Below, one piece after another: positions 25,956 through 34,860 of a DNA stretch of 64,000 nucleotides. Numbering within the stretch: the stretch's first letter is position 1; every line of letters begins with the position of its first letter. The notes beneath the pieces were generated by a model that did no database searches, was not told the origin of the DNA, and saw only the letters and a program-made list of their open reading frames with translations. The DNA is from Alphaproteobacteria bacterium HGW-Alphaproteobacteria-18 (lineage in GTDB: Bacteria > Pseudomonadota > Alphaproteobacteria > Caulobacterales > Hyphomonadaceae). The stretch covers positions 1-64,000 of the forward strand of contig PHEH01000002.1 in NCBI GenBank assembly GCA_002841155.1. Direction: 5' to 3'. The translations under genes were made by a program, and so were the position numbers.

Positions 25956-27815
25956 ATGGTATCTCGACCGATCACGCTGCTCGCAGCTGTCCTTCTCTTT
26001 GCCGCCTGCGGCACACCGGACCACCGCGAGCCCCGCATTCCGGAATATTCCGCTGAGATCGTCGCTGCCGAATCCGAGCGGCTGAACGCCTGGTTTGAAC
26101 AGACGTTTGAAGCAGCCCTTGCCCGTGATCCCCTACGCTTGACCATGCTGGGCCGGCGCGACCGCTATGGGGAATGGACCGATCCTTCACCCGAATTCGA
26201 TGCCGAAACCCTCGCCCTTCAGCAAGCCAATGTTCAGGAAATGAAGGACACCTTTGATTTCAACAAGTTGGACAGCCAGGCAAAGCTGTCCTGGCGTCTG
26301 GCAGTGTATGAACTTGAACGCGCCGAGGCCGCCGCCGCGTTCCCCGACCACAGCTACACCTTCAACCAGATGTTCGGGGTCCAGTCCTCCATCCCTGCCT
26401 TTCTGATCAACCAGCACAAGGCCACCACCGCCGCCGACCTCGACGCCTATATCGCCCGCCTGGAAGGCCTCCCCGCCTATCTTGGCCAGCATGTCGAAAA
26501 CGCCAGGCGGGCTTCGGGCAAAGGCGTTCAGCCTCCGTCCTTTGTCTATGCATATGTCCTGTCCGACGCGCAGGGTATGATTACGGGCCACCCCTTTTCG
26601 GGCGCGGCCGATGGCAGCGCAGACAGCCCCCTGATGGCCGATTTCCGTGGCAAGACCGCCGCCCTGGTCACCAACGGCACGCTGACGCAAGATCAGGCAG
26701 CGAGCTTCCTCCAGCGCGCCGAAGAGGCGCTGAAAACTTCCGTCGGCCCAGCTTATGAGGCGGCCATCGAAGAACTGACCCGCCAGCAGCTGAACGCCAC
26801 CGCCGATGACGGCGCCTGGAAACTGCCCGATGGCGCGGCCTATTATGAAACCCGCCTCAAGGCCATGACGACAACTGACCTCACCGCTCAGCAGATCCAC
26901 CAGATCGGTCTTGATGAAGTCGCCCGCATTCATGAGGAAATGCAGGCCATCATGGCGCAGGTCGGCTTTGAGGGGGACTTGCAGGATTTCTTCCAGTTCA
27001 TGCGGACCGATCCGCGCTTCTACAAGCCCGAGACGCCCGAAGGCCGGGAGGAATATCTGGCTGAAACGCGCGAAGCGATTGCCCGGATGGAAGCCGACCT
27101 GCCGAGCCTCTTCAACACCTTCCCGAAGGCCGGCATGATTGTGCAGGCAGTGGAGCCCTTTCGTGAGAAATCTGCCGGCAAGGCATTTTACAGCCGCCCT
27201 GCCCCCGATGGCAGCCGCCCCGGCGTCTATTATGCCAACCTCTACCGGATGGCCGACATGCCGACCTATCAGCTGGAAGCGCTTGCCTTCCATGAAGGCA
27301 TTCCCGGCCACCATATGCAGATCGCCATCGCCCAGGAACTTGAAGGCATCCCAAGCTTCCGCAGGTTCGGCGGCTACACCGCCTATTCGGAAGGCTGGGG
27401 CCTGTATACCGAGCTGCTGCCCAAGGAGATCGGCTATTATTCCGATCCGTATTCGGACTTTGGCCGCCTTGCGATGGAAATCTGGCGGGCTGCCCGTCTC
27501 GTTGTCGATACCGGCCTGCATTCCAAGCAATGGACACGCGAGCAGGCGGTTCAATATCTCATGGAAAACACGCCCAATCCTGAGGGCGACTGCCGCAAGG
27601 CGATTGACCGCTACATCGTGATGCCGGGCCAGGCGACCGCCTACAAGATCGGCATGCTGAAGATCGTTGAATTGCGCGACCGGGCCCGCGCAGAGCTCGG
27701 CGAGGCCTTCGATATCCGCGACTTCCATGATGTCGTGCTGAAGGACGGCGCCGTACCTCTGGCGATCCTTGAAGAGAATATCGATGCCTGGATTGCGGCC
27801 ACGAAAGCCAGCTGA
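25956..27815 (+). CDS. DUF885 family lipoprotein, putative metallopeptidase
   Basis: A 619-residue protein with signal SRPITLLAAVLLFAAC, giving a lipidated N-terminus. The DUF885 domain fills the rest and carries the zinc motif HEGIPGHH (446-453; His446, Glu447, then HH 452-453), and later EGWGLYTELL. DUF885 is related to M2/M32-like peptidases, but substrates are rarely known. Length is typical. It diverges from cckA, with 192 bases between the start codons. Confidence 0.9.
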   Translation: MVSRPITLLAAVLLFAACGTPDHREPRIPEYSAEIVAAESERLNAWFEQTFEAALARDPLRLTMLGRRDRYGEWTDPSPEFDAETLALQQANVQEMKDTFDFNKLDSQAKLSWRLAVYELERAEAAAAFPDHSYTFNQMFGVQSSIPAFLINQHKATTAADLDAYIARLEGLPAYLGQHVENARRASGKGVQPPSFVYAYVLSDAQGMITGHPFSGAADGSADSPLMADFRGKTAALVTNGTLTQDQAASFLQRAEEALKTSVGPAYEAAIEELTRQQLNATADDGAWKLPDGAAYYETRLKAMTTTDLTAQQIHQIGLDEVARIHEEMQAIMAQVGFEGDLQDFFQFMRTDPRFYKPETPEGREEYLAETREAIARMEADLPSLFNTFPKAGMIVQAVEPFREKSAGKAFYSRPAPDGSRPGVYYANLYRMADMPTYQLEALAFHEGIPGHHMQIAIAQELEGIPSFRRFGGYTAYSEGWGLYTELLPKEIGYYSDPYSDFGRLAMEIWRAARLVVDTGLHSKQWTREQAVQYLMENTPNPEGDCRKAIDRYIVMPGQATAYKIGMLKIVELRDRARAELGEAFDIRDFHDVVLKDGAVPLAILEENIDAWIAATKAS

Positions 27816-27827
27816 GGAAAGCAGGGC

Positions 27828-28907
27828 TTATCCGGCATAAGCCGGGTTGAGCGCGCGTAGCGCCGGCCCGCGTCTGGAGATACGCAGCGCCATCCGGTTG
27901 CCCTTTCGTCCGATCTGAGCTTCGGCGGCAACTTCCCCGTCGAGCCCACCAGACAGAAGTTCAACCGGCTGGTCGGCTGGCACCCCCAGAAGGAGGGTCA
28001 CGCCCGGACGCAGGCTGGCCAGCCTTGAGAGCGGCATTTCCACGCGCGCCGCCCGTGCCGTCATCAGAACGGTGAGCGTGCTGGCGCTCCGATCCGTCTT
28101 TGCTGTCATCTCATGGACATCGGTCGCTTCAGGAAGAAGTTCCTGCGCCAGTAACAGACGCGCCGGCCAGTCTGCGCCGCCAGCACGTACGGAGAATGTG
28201 ATTTCATAGGCTGCGCCTGGCGTCGCAATCGAAGCGGCAAACAGCGGGTCGGTCTCCACACCCGCAAAGCCCAGCCCCCCGCCAATAAAGGGGGCGAGTG
28301 GCCGGGTCAGCCCCTCCATCAGCGCCAGATCGATCGGGCTGAGTTGCGTCGGCTGTCCATTGGGCACGGGGCCGCCACACGCCGTTTCAATCATGATCTG
28401 AGCAAGCCCCGCCCCGATCACCAGCATCGCGGCAACATCCCCATCTGCGCCCGCGCAGCAGACAATCGCCTGCCCCTGTTCTTCGCGGGCAGAGACAGCC
28501 TGCGCCAGGCTCGCCGGGGAGATACGCTGCACGTTGAAAGCCGCCGCAAGGCCGCAATGTTCGCGCATTGCCCGCGACAGGCGTGCGGATATCCGCCACG
28601 CTGCGTCCTCGCGTGCCGCGCCTGCCGCAGGCGGAGCTACTGTTAGCTCGGGAACCACCTTCAGCTCAGGCGTTTCAGACGGCAGATCATCCATGTCCGA
28701 GAGGTCAGGCCGCAGCAGCATCTCGATTTCAGCCGCTGACAGCACGCCGCGCGAGGTTGGCAAAGGCCGGGTGGGCTCTATGGGTCCGCGCATGGGCGGG
28801 GCCTCCGTCATGATACGGCGCCGAAGCCTGGGTGAAACATCCCAGCCATCCTCCGCCGGCTCCGGCGGGGATGCACTCTTCACGGAAGAGGCGAGAGGCA
28901 TGTTCAT
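27828..28907 (-). CDS. fliM: FliM-like flagellar motor switch protein
   Basis: A 359-residue protein. It has an extended Pro-rich N-terminus, the FliM-type entry segment VLSAAEIEMLLRPD (about 56-69), a CheC-like middle domain with PIDLALMEGLTRPLAPFIG, and a C-terminal SpoA domain (MPLSRLASLRPGVTLLLGVP). FliM forms the C-ring and binds phospho-CheY. The middle-domain homology is weak compared with enteric FliM, so a divergent FliM is the best call. A CtrA-like box 25-39 bases upstream of the ATG matches class II flagellar control in Caulobacter. Confidence 0.75.
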   Translation of the reverse strand: MNMPLASSVKSASPPEPAEDGWDVSPRLRRRIMTEAPPMRGPIEPTRPLPTSRGVLSAAEIEMLLRPDLSDMDDLPSETPELKVVPELTVAPPAAGAAREDAAWRISARLSRAMREHCGLAAAFNVQRISPASLAQAVSAREEQGQAIVCCAGADGDVAAMLVIGAGLAQIMIETACGGPVPNGQPTQLSPIDLALMEGLTRPLAPFIGGGLGFAGVETDPLFAASIATPGAAYEITFSVRAGGADWPARLLLAQELLPEATDVHEMTAKTDRSASTLTVLMTARAARVEMPLSRLASLRPGVTLLLGVPADQPVELLSGGLDGEVAAEAQIGRKGNRMALRISRRGPALRALNPAYAG

Positions 28908-28931
28908 GCTGACTAAGTCGCCCGGAAAAGG

Positions 28932-28946
28932 TTAACGGCGCGTTAG
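28932..28946 (-). promoter_or_regulatory. CtrA-like box TTAA-N7-TTAG upstream of fliM
   Basis: TTAA (28932-28935) and TTAG (28943-28946) are separated by exactly seven bases, one mismatch from the TTAA-N7-TTAA consensus. It ends 25 bases upstream of the fliM ATG. In Caulobacter, fliM-type class II flagellar genes are direct CtrA targets, so a functional site is plausible. The second half-site is imperfect. Confidence 0.5.
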
Positions 28947-29126
28947 TAACTTTCGCAGGCGCAGTAATTATTAACAGCAACCAGCAGAAGGATTCACTCA
29001 AGTCTCCGGATTTTTACCTTCCGCTCAGGCCTTGGTAAGCGCTGATTCGGATCTCTGGGGCATGATGTTCGTGCGGCCAAAGAAGCTCGTAACAACATCC
29101 GCCAAAGGCGTGGGGAAGATGACTGG

Positions 29127-29165
29127 AAAAAAGGCGGCACTCCGATCTGGAGAGCCGCCTTTTTG
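29127..29165 (-). terminator. Rho-independent terminator of dksA
   Basis: A long stem (AAAAAAGGCGGCaCTCC against GGAGaGCCGCCTTTTT, with one internal A/A mismatch) closes a 5-base loop. Read on the minus strand it ends in a run of six T, 30 bases after the dksA stop. It is symmetric enough to act in both directions, but no plus-strand gene precedes it. Confidence 0.85.
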
Positions 29166-29194
29166 CTGTCTGCAATCTGTCAGGCAACCGTGGA

Positions 29195-29641
29195 CTAGTC
29201 GTCCCGCAGGGTGCGTTCCTTGCGCTCATGGCGTTCCTGGGCCTCAAGGCTGAGCGTCGCGGTCGGGCGGGCTTCCAGGCGACGCAGGCCAATCGGCTCG
29301 CCGGTGGCCTCGCAAAACCCGTAAGACCCATCATCGATACGGCGGAGGGCCGAGTCGATTTTCGAGATCAGCTTGCGCTGGCGGTCGCGGGTGCGCAGCT
29401 CAAGAGCCTTGTCGCTTTCGGCAGAGGCACGGTCGACAATGTCGGGGAGAGAGCCTGACTCGTCCTGAAGATTATGAATGGTCTGCTTGGCGCCGTCCAG
29501 AATGTCGGCCTTCCAGGCTTCCAGCAGGCGCCTGAAATAGGCGAGCTGGCGTTCATTCATGAACTCTTCGTCTTCCGAGGGGCGATAATCGTCTGAGAGA
29601 TCAATACTCACGGCAGACTCCTTCACTCGTTTGTGTGCCAT
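29195..29641 (-). CDS. dksA: RNA polymerase-binding transcription factor DksA
   Basis: A 148-residue DksA/TraR-type factor that enters the RNA polymerase secondary channel and works with ppGpp. It has a coiled coil (MNERQLAYFRRLLEAWKADI onward) and the C-terminal globular segment YGFCEATGEPIGLRRLEARP. Only one Cys remains of the four zinc ligands, the form seen in other alphaproteobacteria. The ATG at 29641 (MAHKRVKES) is preferred; an in-frame TTG upstream would add 22 residues. A terminator follows. Confidence 0.92.
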   Translation of the reverse strand: MAHKRVKESAVSIDLSDDYRPSEDEEFMNERQLAYFRRLLEAWKADILDGAKQTIHNLQDESGSLPDIVDRASAESDKALELRTRDRQRKLISKIDSALRRIDDGSYGFCEATGEPIGLRRLEARPTATLSLEAQERHERKERTLRDD

Positions 29642-29869
29642 ATAGAGCGGACCTCGATTCACTGCAATCTCCCTGACTGCGGTGTTAAATCCTTTGATTT
29701 CAGACAATTACGACAAAAACATGCCGAAACACTGTCAGTAAACGCTTCAATGCCCCACATCTGGCGCCCTGCACAGTGCAAGTTGCAGACCACCCCTTGA
29801 TCTTTCGTCCTCCGGCACGCTCTATGGGCAGCCTCCCCCACAGTCTGCCCAAACGGTAAAATCGTCGGA

Positions 29870-31210
29870 ATGGCCCGCCAACGGAAAGTACATTCCCGCA
29901 AAGCGGGCTGGATGCTGGCGGTGATGTTCAATTCCCTCCTGATCCTTCTGCCTGTGATCGGTGCGCGCGCCGTGGCCAATGCCTATGATCAGGATCTTAC
30001 CTCCCGCGAAGGCGCCGCTGAGGCCCTTCAGCATGCTCACGAAAAGTTGCTGACCGAACTTACCACGATCGGTCCGCGCGATGAGAACAGCAAGCTTCCC
30101 TACTGGCAGGACCGGATTGTCGCCGAACTCGACGCGCGCAACATGCCCGCCGTGCGGGGATATCTGCTGGCAGCGCCCCAGATGCTGGGCCGCGATCTGG
30201 GCGAACAGATCCGCGTGCGGGCTGAAGCGGAAGTCATCGGCACGCCGGACGAGCGCCTGATCCGCGCGGCCCTTCAGAAACTGCCCGAAGTGGTCGCATC
30301 GCGCATCATGGAGACAGAGCGCTACAATCCCCCGGCCATCGCGCCTGCCCCCGAAGCCGCCCTCGAAAACGTGGAAATCGCTTCGGAAAATCTCGAGGCA
30401 GGGGCTGACTCCATCCCGCAGGAAAGCGAAACGGGCCAGGATGCAGGCATTGAAGCAGCGCCTGAAGAACCTGTCGTGCTTCAAGCCAATGTCCGCAGCG
30501 AGGATGAACGCCGCTTCCAGCTCCTGGGAAGTTACGCCGATCTTTCCGCAATGTCGCAGCGCTGGCTTGAGGGAGACCGGTCTGATGCGCTTGTGGTCAA
30601 GCTGACCGGGTTGGGCCTGGTCCAGCAGGATTATAGTGATGGACTGTCGGATGCCGCTGCCTTGTCAGTCTCGATCCTTAAATCTGCCCGCCGGTCCCAG
30701 CGGCTCACCGCCAGCTTTTCCGATTATCTTGGCGTGCATGTCGATGCAGCCCTGCCCGATGACGTTCTAGAGCCTGCCTTGCAGCAGGCCTTCATGGATC
30801 TTGCGACGACCGAAAGGCGCGCAGAACGCGTCCGCGTCGCCTACGCAGCATCCGTCAATCAGTCCCAGCTGGGCCCACTAGAGGCTGATCTGGACCAGAT
30901 CCAGCGCCTTGCCTCGCAAACGAGTCCGGGAGGGGCGCTGACAATCCTCGCCGTGATCGAAGATGGCACAGATCTTCAGCGCGCGCGCCTCTTGGCAGAA
31001 GCGGGCGGCGAGCGCCTCATCGTGCTTGTCCGCGAACGGGGCCGGGACTCCCTCAAGATCGCAGACGCCGGTATCAGCTGGAACCGCAACACGGTGTTGG
31101 AAATCATGAGTCTGACAGCCGCCGGCATGCTGCTTTTCTGGGTGATGCTCTCGACCGTTCGTCTCTACATCAAGCTGCCCAAGCCGCGGGCCGAGCCACA
31201 GGGCGCCTGA
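29870..31210 (+). CDS. Two-anchor membrane protein of unknown function
   Basis: A 446-residue protein. The basic N-terminus (MARQRKVHSRKAGW) precedes a transmembrane helix near 13-35, and a second helix lies near 410-432 before a short basic tail (KLPKPRAEPQGA). The ~370 residues between are predicted periplasmic, helical and acidic. A Pro/Glu-rich low-complexity segment around 155-205 separates two subdomains. I recognise no domain. It is followed by the convergent marC gene. The topology suggests an envelope scaffold or sensor-like protein, but nothing establishes this. Confidence 0.8.
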   Translation: MARQRKVHSRKAGWMLAVMFNSLLILLPVIGARAVANAYDQDLTSREGAAEALQHAHEKLLTELTTIGPRDENSKLPYWQDRIVAELDARNMPAVRGYLLAAPQMLGRDLGEQIRVRAEAEVIGTPDERLIRAALQKLPEVVASRIMETERYNPPAIAPAPEAALENVEIASENLEAGADSIPQESETGQDAGIEAAPEEPVVLQANVRSEDERRFQLLGSYADLSAMSQRWLEGDRSDALVVKLTGLGLVQQDYSDGLSDAAALSVSILKSARRSQRLTASFSDYLGVHVDAALPDDVLEPALQQAFMDLATTERRAERVRVAYAASVNQSQLGPLEADLDQIQRLASQTSPGGALTILAVIEDGTDLQRARLLAEAGGERLIVLVRERGRDSLKIADAGISWNRNTVLEIMSLTAAGMLLFWVMLSTVRLYIKLPKPRAEPQGA

Positions 31211-31225
31211 AATCCTGGCCGGACC

Positions 31226-31876
31226 TCAGCCGATATTGAACGCGCCGCGTATACCATCGATGATGAGCTGAGCCGAAAGCGCCGCCAGGATAACACCGAG
31301 AATACGCGTCAGCGCGCCGGCAACACTTGCCCCCATGAGACGCACAATCGGCGCTGCCAGCAGGAATATAACCAGCGTGATCAAGAGATTGAGACCAATC
31401 GCGGCCAGCACGACCCCCTGGTGCACAATGCTCTGCGCTTCCGACATGTAAAACATCGCCGTGGCGATGGAGCCTGGGCCTGCAATCATCGGAATACCCA
31501 TCGGAAACACCGACACATCTTCGGGCTCCGGGTCATCCCGGTGTTCTTCCAGAACTTCCTCGGCCCGGTTCTCCCGCCGCTCGGTGCGTTTCTCGAACAC
31601 CATGTCGAGCGCGATCAAGAACAGCAGAACCCCGCCTGCCGCCCGGAACGCATCGATGGAGATATGCATCGCATCGAGCAGCCAGGCGCCGCCAAAGGCG
31701 AACAGCAGCATGATGATCGTCGCTACCAGCACCGATTTGTAGGCCATCTTGCGCCGATAGGCGGGCGAACCCTTGGCCGTCAGCGTCGCAAAGATCGGCG
31801 CGACCCCCGGTGCATCAATCAGCACGAAGAAGGTTACGAAGGCGGCGGTGAAGAGGGAAATCAGTTCAGGCGACAT
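31226..31876 (-). CDS. MarC family integral membrane protein
   Basis: A 216-residue protein with six predicted helices and the typical MarC pattern: FFVLIDAPGVAPIFATLTA near the N-terminus and FPMGIPMIAGPGSIATAMFY in the middle. It was originally linked to multiple antibiotic resistance, a link since disputed; some members were proposed as amino-acid transporters. The function is unproven. It lies 12 bases downstream of the flbT-linked small gene and may belong to that transcript. Confidence 0.92.
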   Translation of the reverse strand: MSPELISLFTAAFVTFFVLIDAPGVAPIFATLTAKGSPAYRRKMAYKSVLVATIIMLLFAFGGAWLLDAMHISIDAFRAAGGVLLFLIALDMVFEKRTERRENRAEEVLEEHRDDPEPEDVSVFPMGIPMIAGPGSIATAMFYMSEAQSIVHQGVVLAAIGLNLLITLVIFLLAAPIVRLMGASVAGALTRILGVILAALSAQLIIDGIRGAFNIG

Positions 31877-31887
31877 GGCGCGGTGCG

Positions 31888-32202
31888 CTAGGCCTTACGT
31901 GCCGCTGCGTCAAGGATCTCGCGCACAGCCGGGGCCACCAGAAGCTCACGCGGCATGCCTTTCAGACGCGAAAGGTCCGCGCCGCCAGAGGCCAGCGCCA
32001 GCAGCATCTTGTGCCCACGAAGGCGTTGCAGAAGGCCTTCATCGCCCCTTGGGCTGTCCGCCCTGGCAACGCGCCCGCTGCCGAGATCCACGCTCAGGCC
32101 CTCGCCTGCCCCGGTTTCCAATCTGCGGATTGCATCTTCCAGGCTTGTGGTTGCCTCAACGCGCAGCGTGCGCGCCGGTATCTGGTTGCCATCGGCCATC
32201 AT
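31888..32202 (-). CDS. Small hypothetical protein coupled to flbT
   Basis: A 104-residue protein with no recognised domain, starting MMADGNQIPARTLRVE. Charged helices and a C-terminal LLVAPAVREILDAAARK follow. The ATG overlaps the flbT stop (ATGA); a second ATG immediately after, at 32199, is equally possible. Coupling to flbT suggests a flagellar role. It is not FlaF or FliX by sequence pattern. Translation beyond the coupled start is coherent, and there is no signal peptide. Confidence 0.7.
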   Translation of the reverse strand: MMADGNQIPARTLRVEATTSLEDAIRRLETGAGEGLSVDLGSGRVARADSPRGDEGLLQRLRGHKMLLALASGGADLSRLKGMPRELLVAPAVREILDAAARKA

Positions 32203-32579
32203 GCGGCCTCCGAATTCAGCGACGGCATCAGCTTCCGGCACCGGCTGAGCGCCTTGTAGAGATCCCCGGCGACAACATCAGCGGAAATCTGCAACACATC
32301 CTCGTGCGCATCAGGCATCTCTGCGATCAGCCCGGCGAGCGCTTCGGCCGTCTGGGTGTAAAGCGGCCCATCGACCTCGCCGAGCAGATACATCTGCATC
32401 ACGGCGAAATATGCCCGTTCTGCGGGGGTAGAAACATCTGAGGGTGCCAGAATGTCCTTTTCGCGCAGGATGCGCGCCTGGGTTTCCAGCAGCAGCACGC
32501 CGCGCCGGTCGCCATTGCGGACGACAGCGCCATTCACGACAAAGGTTTCGCCTGGCTTGAGAGAAAGTTTGAGTGGCAT
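32199..32579 (-). CDS. flbT: Flagellar biosynthesis repressor FlbT
   Basis: A 126-residue FlbT family protein, starting MPLKLSLKPGETFVVNGAVV and containing DILAPSDVSTPAERAYFAVM. In Caulobacter, FlbT binds the 5' leader of flagellin mRNA and promotes its decay until the hook is complete. In some rhizobia it acts positively. FlaF, its usual partner, is not in the window. The next gene starts within its stop codon. Confidence 0.92.
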   Translation of the reverse strand: MPLKLSLKPGETFVVNGAVVRNGDRRGVLLLETQARILREKDILAPSDVSTPAERAYFAVMQMYLLGEVDGPLYTQTAEALAGLIAEMPDAHEDVLQISADVVAGDLYKALSRCRKLMPSLNSEAA

Positions 32580-32945
32580 GCGCGTCCGGCCCCCATGGTT
32601 CGGATCGTGTTAAATTCACACAAAGGCGTTAACGCTTGCTTTCCAAATATTTACGGGAGGTTGGGAGCCATGCGCCCGTCAGCCGGGGGCAGTTAGATCA
32701 TAAGGTCTGTACCAGCTTCTTCGAGCCAACCGGACCGGCCAGCCTACCTGAAACCGGCGCGACGCTTAGCGTGAAGCTTGAGCCTCTGTGGCGGCGCGCA
32801 TGGCCTATTCTCTTTACCACAATTTTGACCTTCCCCTAAGGAAATTCGTTTCTGCGGTGCAGCAGTTTCCTTCAGGTCAGCGCTTGCCGATGCCACCCGC
32901 CGCCTTATTGTGCCCGCCAGCTAGCAATATGAAGGGACGAGGCGA
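32580..32945. other. 366-base gene-free stretch between flbT and moxR
   Basis: No credible open frame is present. A stem-loop about 75 bases upstream of moxR has outer arms AAGGAAA (32838-32844)/TTTCCTT (32866-32872) and inner arms CTGC (32852-32855)/GCAG (32859-32862). It could lie in the moxR leader. Promoters for the two divergent genes must lie here, but no clear sigma-54 or CtrA element was found. Confidence 0.45.
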
Positions 32946-33833
32946 ATGCGCTTTGAGGGCACCAAGGATTATGTCGCAACAGATGACCTGCGTGTGGCCG
33001 TCAACGCCGCGATCGCTCTGGAACGGCCTCTGCTGATCAAGGGTGAGCCCGGCACCGGCAAGACCGTCCTGGCCATTGAAGTCGCCAAAGCGCTCGGCTC
33101 CGAGCTAATCGAGTGGCACATCAAGTCCACCACCAAGGCCAATCAGGGCCTCTATGAGTATGACGCCGTGTCCCGCCTGCGCGACGGCCAAATGGGCGAA
33201 GAGCGCGCCAAGGACGTCAAGAACTACATCAAGAAGGGCAAGCTCTGGGAGGCGTTCACCGCCGGTAAGCGCCCTGTCCTGCTGATCGACGAGATCGACA
33301 AGGCCGACATCGAATTTCCCAACGACCTCCTGCAAGAACTCGATCGGATGGAATTCTTCGTCTACGAAACCGGCGAGACGGTCAAAGCCATCCAGCGCCC
33401 GATCGTCATCATCACCTCGAACAATGAAAAAGAGCTGCCCGACGCCTTCCTGCGCCGCTGCTTCTTCCACTTCATCAAATTCCCGGACGAAGTGACAATG
33501 CGCTCGATCATCGATGTCCACTATCCGGGCATCAAGAAAAAGCTCGTCGCAGATGCTCTGGCCACGTTCTATTCCATGCGCGAACTGCCGGGCGTGAAGA
33601 AAAAGCCGTCGACCTCTGAGCTGCTCGACTGGCTGAAACTCCTCATGAATGAGGATATCGACCTGGAAACCCTGCGCGAGAAAGACCCCGAGCGTCTCAC
33701 CCCGCCGCTGCACGGCGCGCTCCTGAAAAACGAGCAGGACGTCGCCCTCTTCGAGCGTCTCGCTTTCCTCTCCCGCCGCAATGATGGCGGCGGTCAGGGC
33801 GGTGGCGGTGGACGCCGCGGCCCGGCAGGCTGA
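32946..33833 (+). CDS. MoxR family AAA+ ATPase
   Basis: A 295-residue AAA+ ATPase. The Walker A GEPGTGKT is at 33-40 and the Walker B VLLIDEIDKAD at about 111-121, followed by sensor 1 TSNNEKELPDAFLRRCFF and a lid domain. The last residues are a Gly-rich tail. MoxR ATPases work as chaperones with von Willebrand factor A proteins. The VWA partner is at 36930-38111, unusually separated from it by four genes. The stop is followed by 60 bases before the next gene. Confidence 0.94.
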   Translation: MRFEGTKDYVATDDLRVAVNAAIALERPLLIKGEPGTGKTVLAIEVAKALGSELIEWHIKSTTKANQGLYEYDAVSRLRDGQMGEERAKDVKNYIKKGKLWEAFTAGKRPVLLIDEIDKADIEFPNDLLQELDRMEFFVYETGETVKAIQRPIVIITSNNEKELPDAFLRRCFFHFIKFPDEVTMRSIIDVHYPGIKKKLVADALATFYSMRELPGVKKKPSTSELLDWLKLLMNEDIDLETLREKDPERLTPPLHGALLKNEQDVALFERLAFLSRRNDGGGQGGGGGRRGPAG

Positions 33834-33893
33834 GCGCCCTTAGGTTGACAAGCTGATCAATCTTAGTCTTCCCTTTCAAAAAGGGAGGCGATT

Positions 33894-34778
33894 ATGAGGT
33901 ATGGTTTTTCTGCTTGGGTTGCCGTTCTAGGGACGCTTCTATCATGTGCCCATCCCGCGCTCGCCACACCTGCGCTAGAGAGTGCAACATCCTGCAATGC
34001 GCCCTCAGGCTGGGAAACTGTCGCCGAAGCCGCTGAAGGGCGCGTGCTTTTTATAGGCGAGGTTCACGGCAATACCGAAACGCCTGACGCATTCGTCCGC
34101 TATGTCTGTGCCGCCGCAGCGCAGGGCGGCAGCACGCTGGTCTTGCTGGAGTTGCCGCCGCACCATGAGCCCGCAATGCGCGAAGCAATGGCTTCAGATG
34201 ATCCGCGTGCCGCCTTGCTGACAGGGCTGGGAACCCACTGGAAAACGCAGGATGGGCGCGGCAGCGGGGCGATGCTGGATATGATGGCGGATTTAATGTC
34301 CCTCGCCAAAACGAACACGCAACTCAGTATAGAACCGTTCAGCCTGTTTCTTCTCAAAGAATTTCCAACACCGGAAGAAACCATGGAATGGGTCGCCAAC
34401 CTCTCAGCCGACGAGATGCAGGAACAGGGCGAAGCCGGCATGGCGCAGGAAATACTCCGGCGAAGCGTTGGCTATGACCGCACCATTGTTCTCGCCGGCA
34501 ATGTGCACGCGGCTCAAGTGAGCATCAGCGGCGGCGGTGTAGCATCGGCGGCCATGAGAGTACCCGGCACGATTTCGGTGGATGTGGTACATGATGGCGG
34601 AGACAGCTGGATTCAGCGCAACAGCGAAGGCGGGATACAATCTTTCTCGCCTCGGAATCCACGCAAAGAACCGGCCGATACAATGGCTCTAAGCAGCGCC
34701 TACAATCCGCACTTTCACGGCTTCTTGTCGGTTGGCACGATCAGCGCTTCTCCACCTGCCTTATCTGACGTCCCGTAA
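33894..34778 (+). CDS. Secreted ChaN/erythromycin-esterase-like (TIKI-fold) protein
   Basis: A 294-residue protein with an N-terminal signal peptide (hydrophobic to about 24, cleavage near ALA-TP). The motif LFIGEVHGNTETP (52-64, Glu56 and His58) and the later VLAGNVHAAQ (about 200-209) are the paired motifs of the ChaN/EreA-like/TraB fold. ChaN of Campylobacter binds haem; others are esterases or peptidases. The exact role is unknown. It sits between moxR and its VWA partner. Confidence 0.75.
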   Translation: MRYGFSAWVAVLGTLLSCAHPALATPALESATSCNAPSGWETVAEAAEGRVLFIGEVHGNTETPDAFVRYVCAAAAQGGSTLVLLELPPHHEPAMREAMASDDPRAALLTGLGTHWKTQDGRGSGAMLDMMADLMSLAKTNTQLSIEPFSLFLLKEFPTPEETMEWVANLSADEMQEQGEAGMAQEILRRSVGYDRTIVLAGNVHAAQVSISGGGVASAAMRVPGTISVDVVHDGGDSWIQRNSEGGIQSFSPRNPRKEPADTMALSSAYNPHFHGFLSVGTISASPPALSDVP

Positions 34779-34860
34779 AACACCACGGCGCAGCAATGCG
34801 CTGGAGGGATCAATCCAGCCCCCGGCGCGTTGCTTCCTCACGCAAGCAAGGAGGCATCCC

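Noticed and set aside
26187-27728. A 513-codon minus-strand open frame
   Set aside because: Antisense to the DUF885 gene, which has a lipoprotein signal and a zinc motif; the shadow frame has no family pattern.
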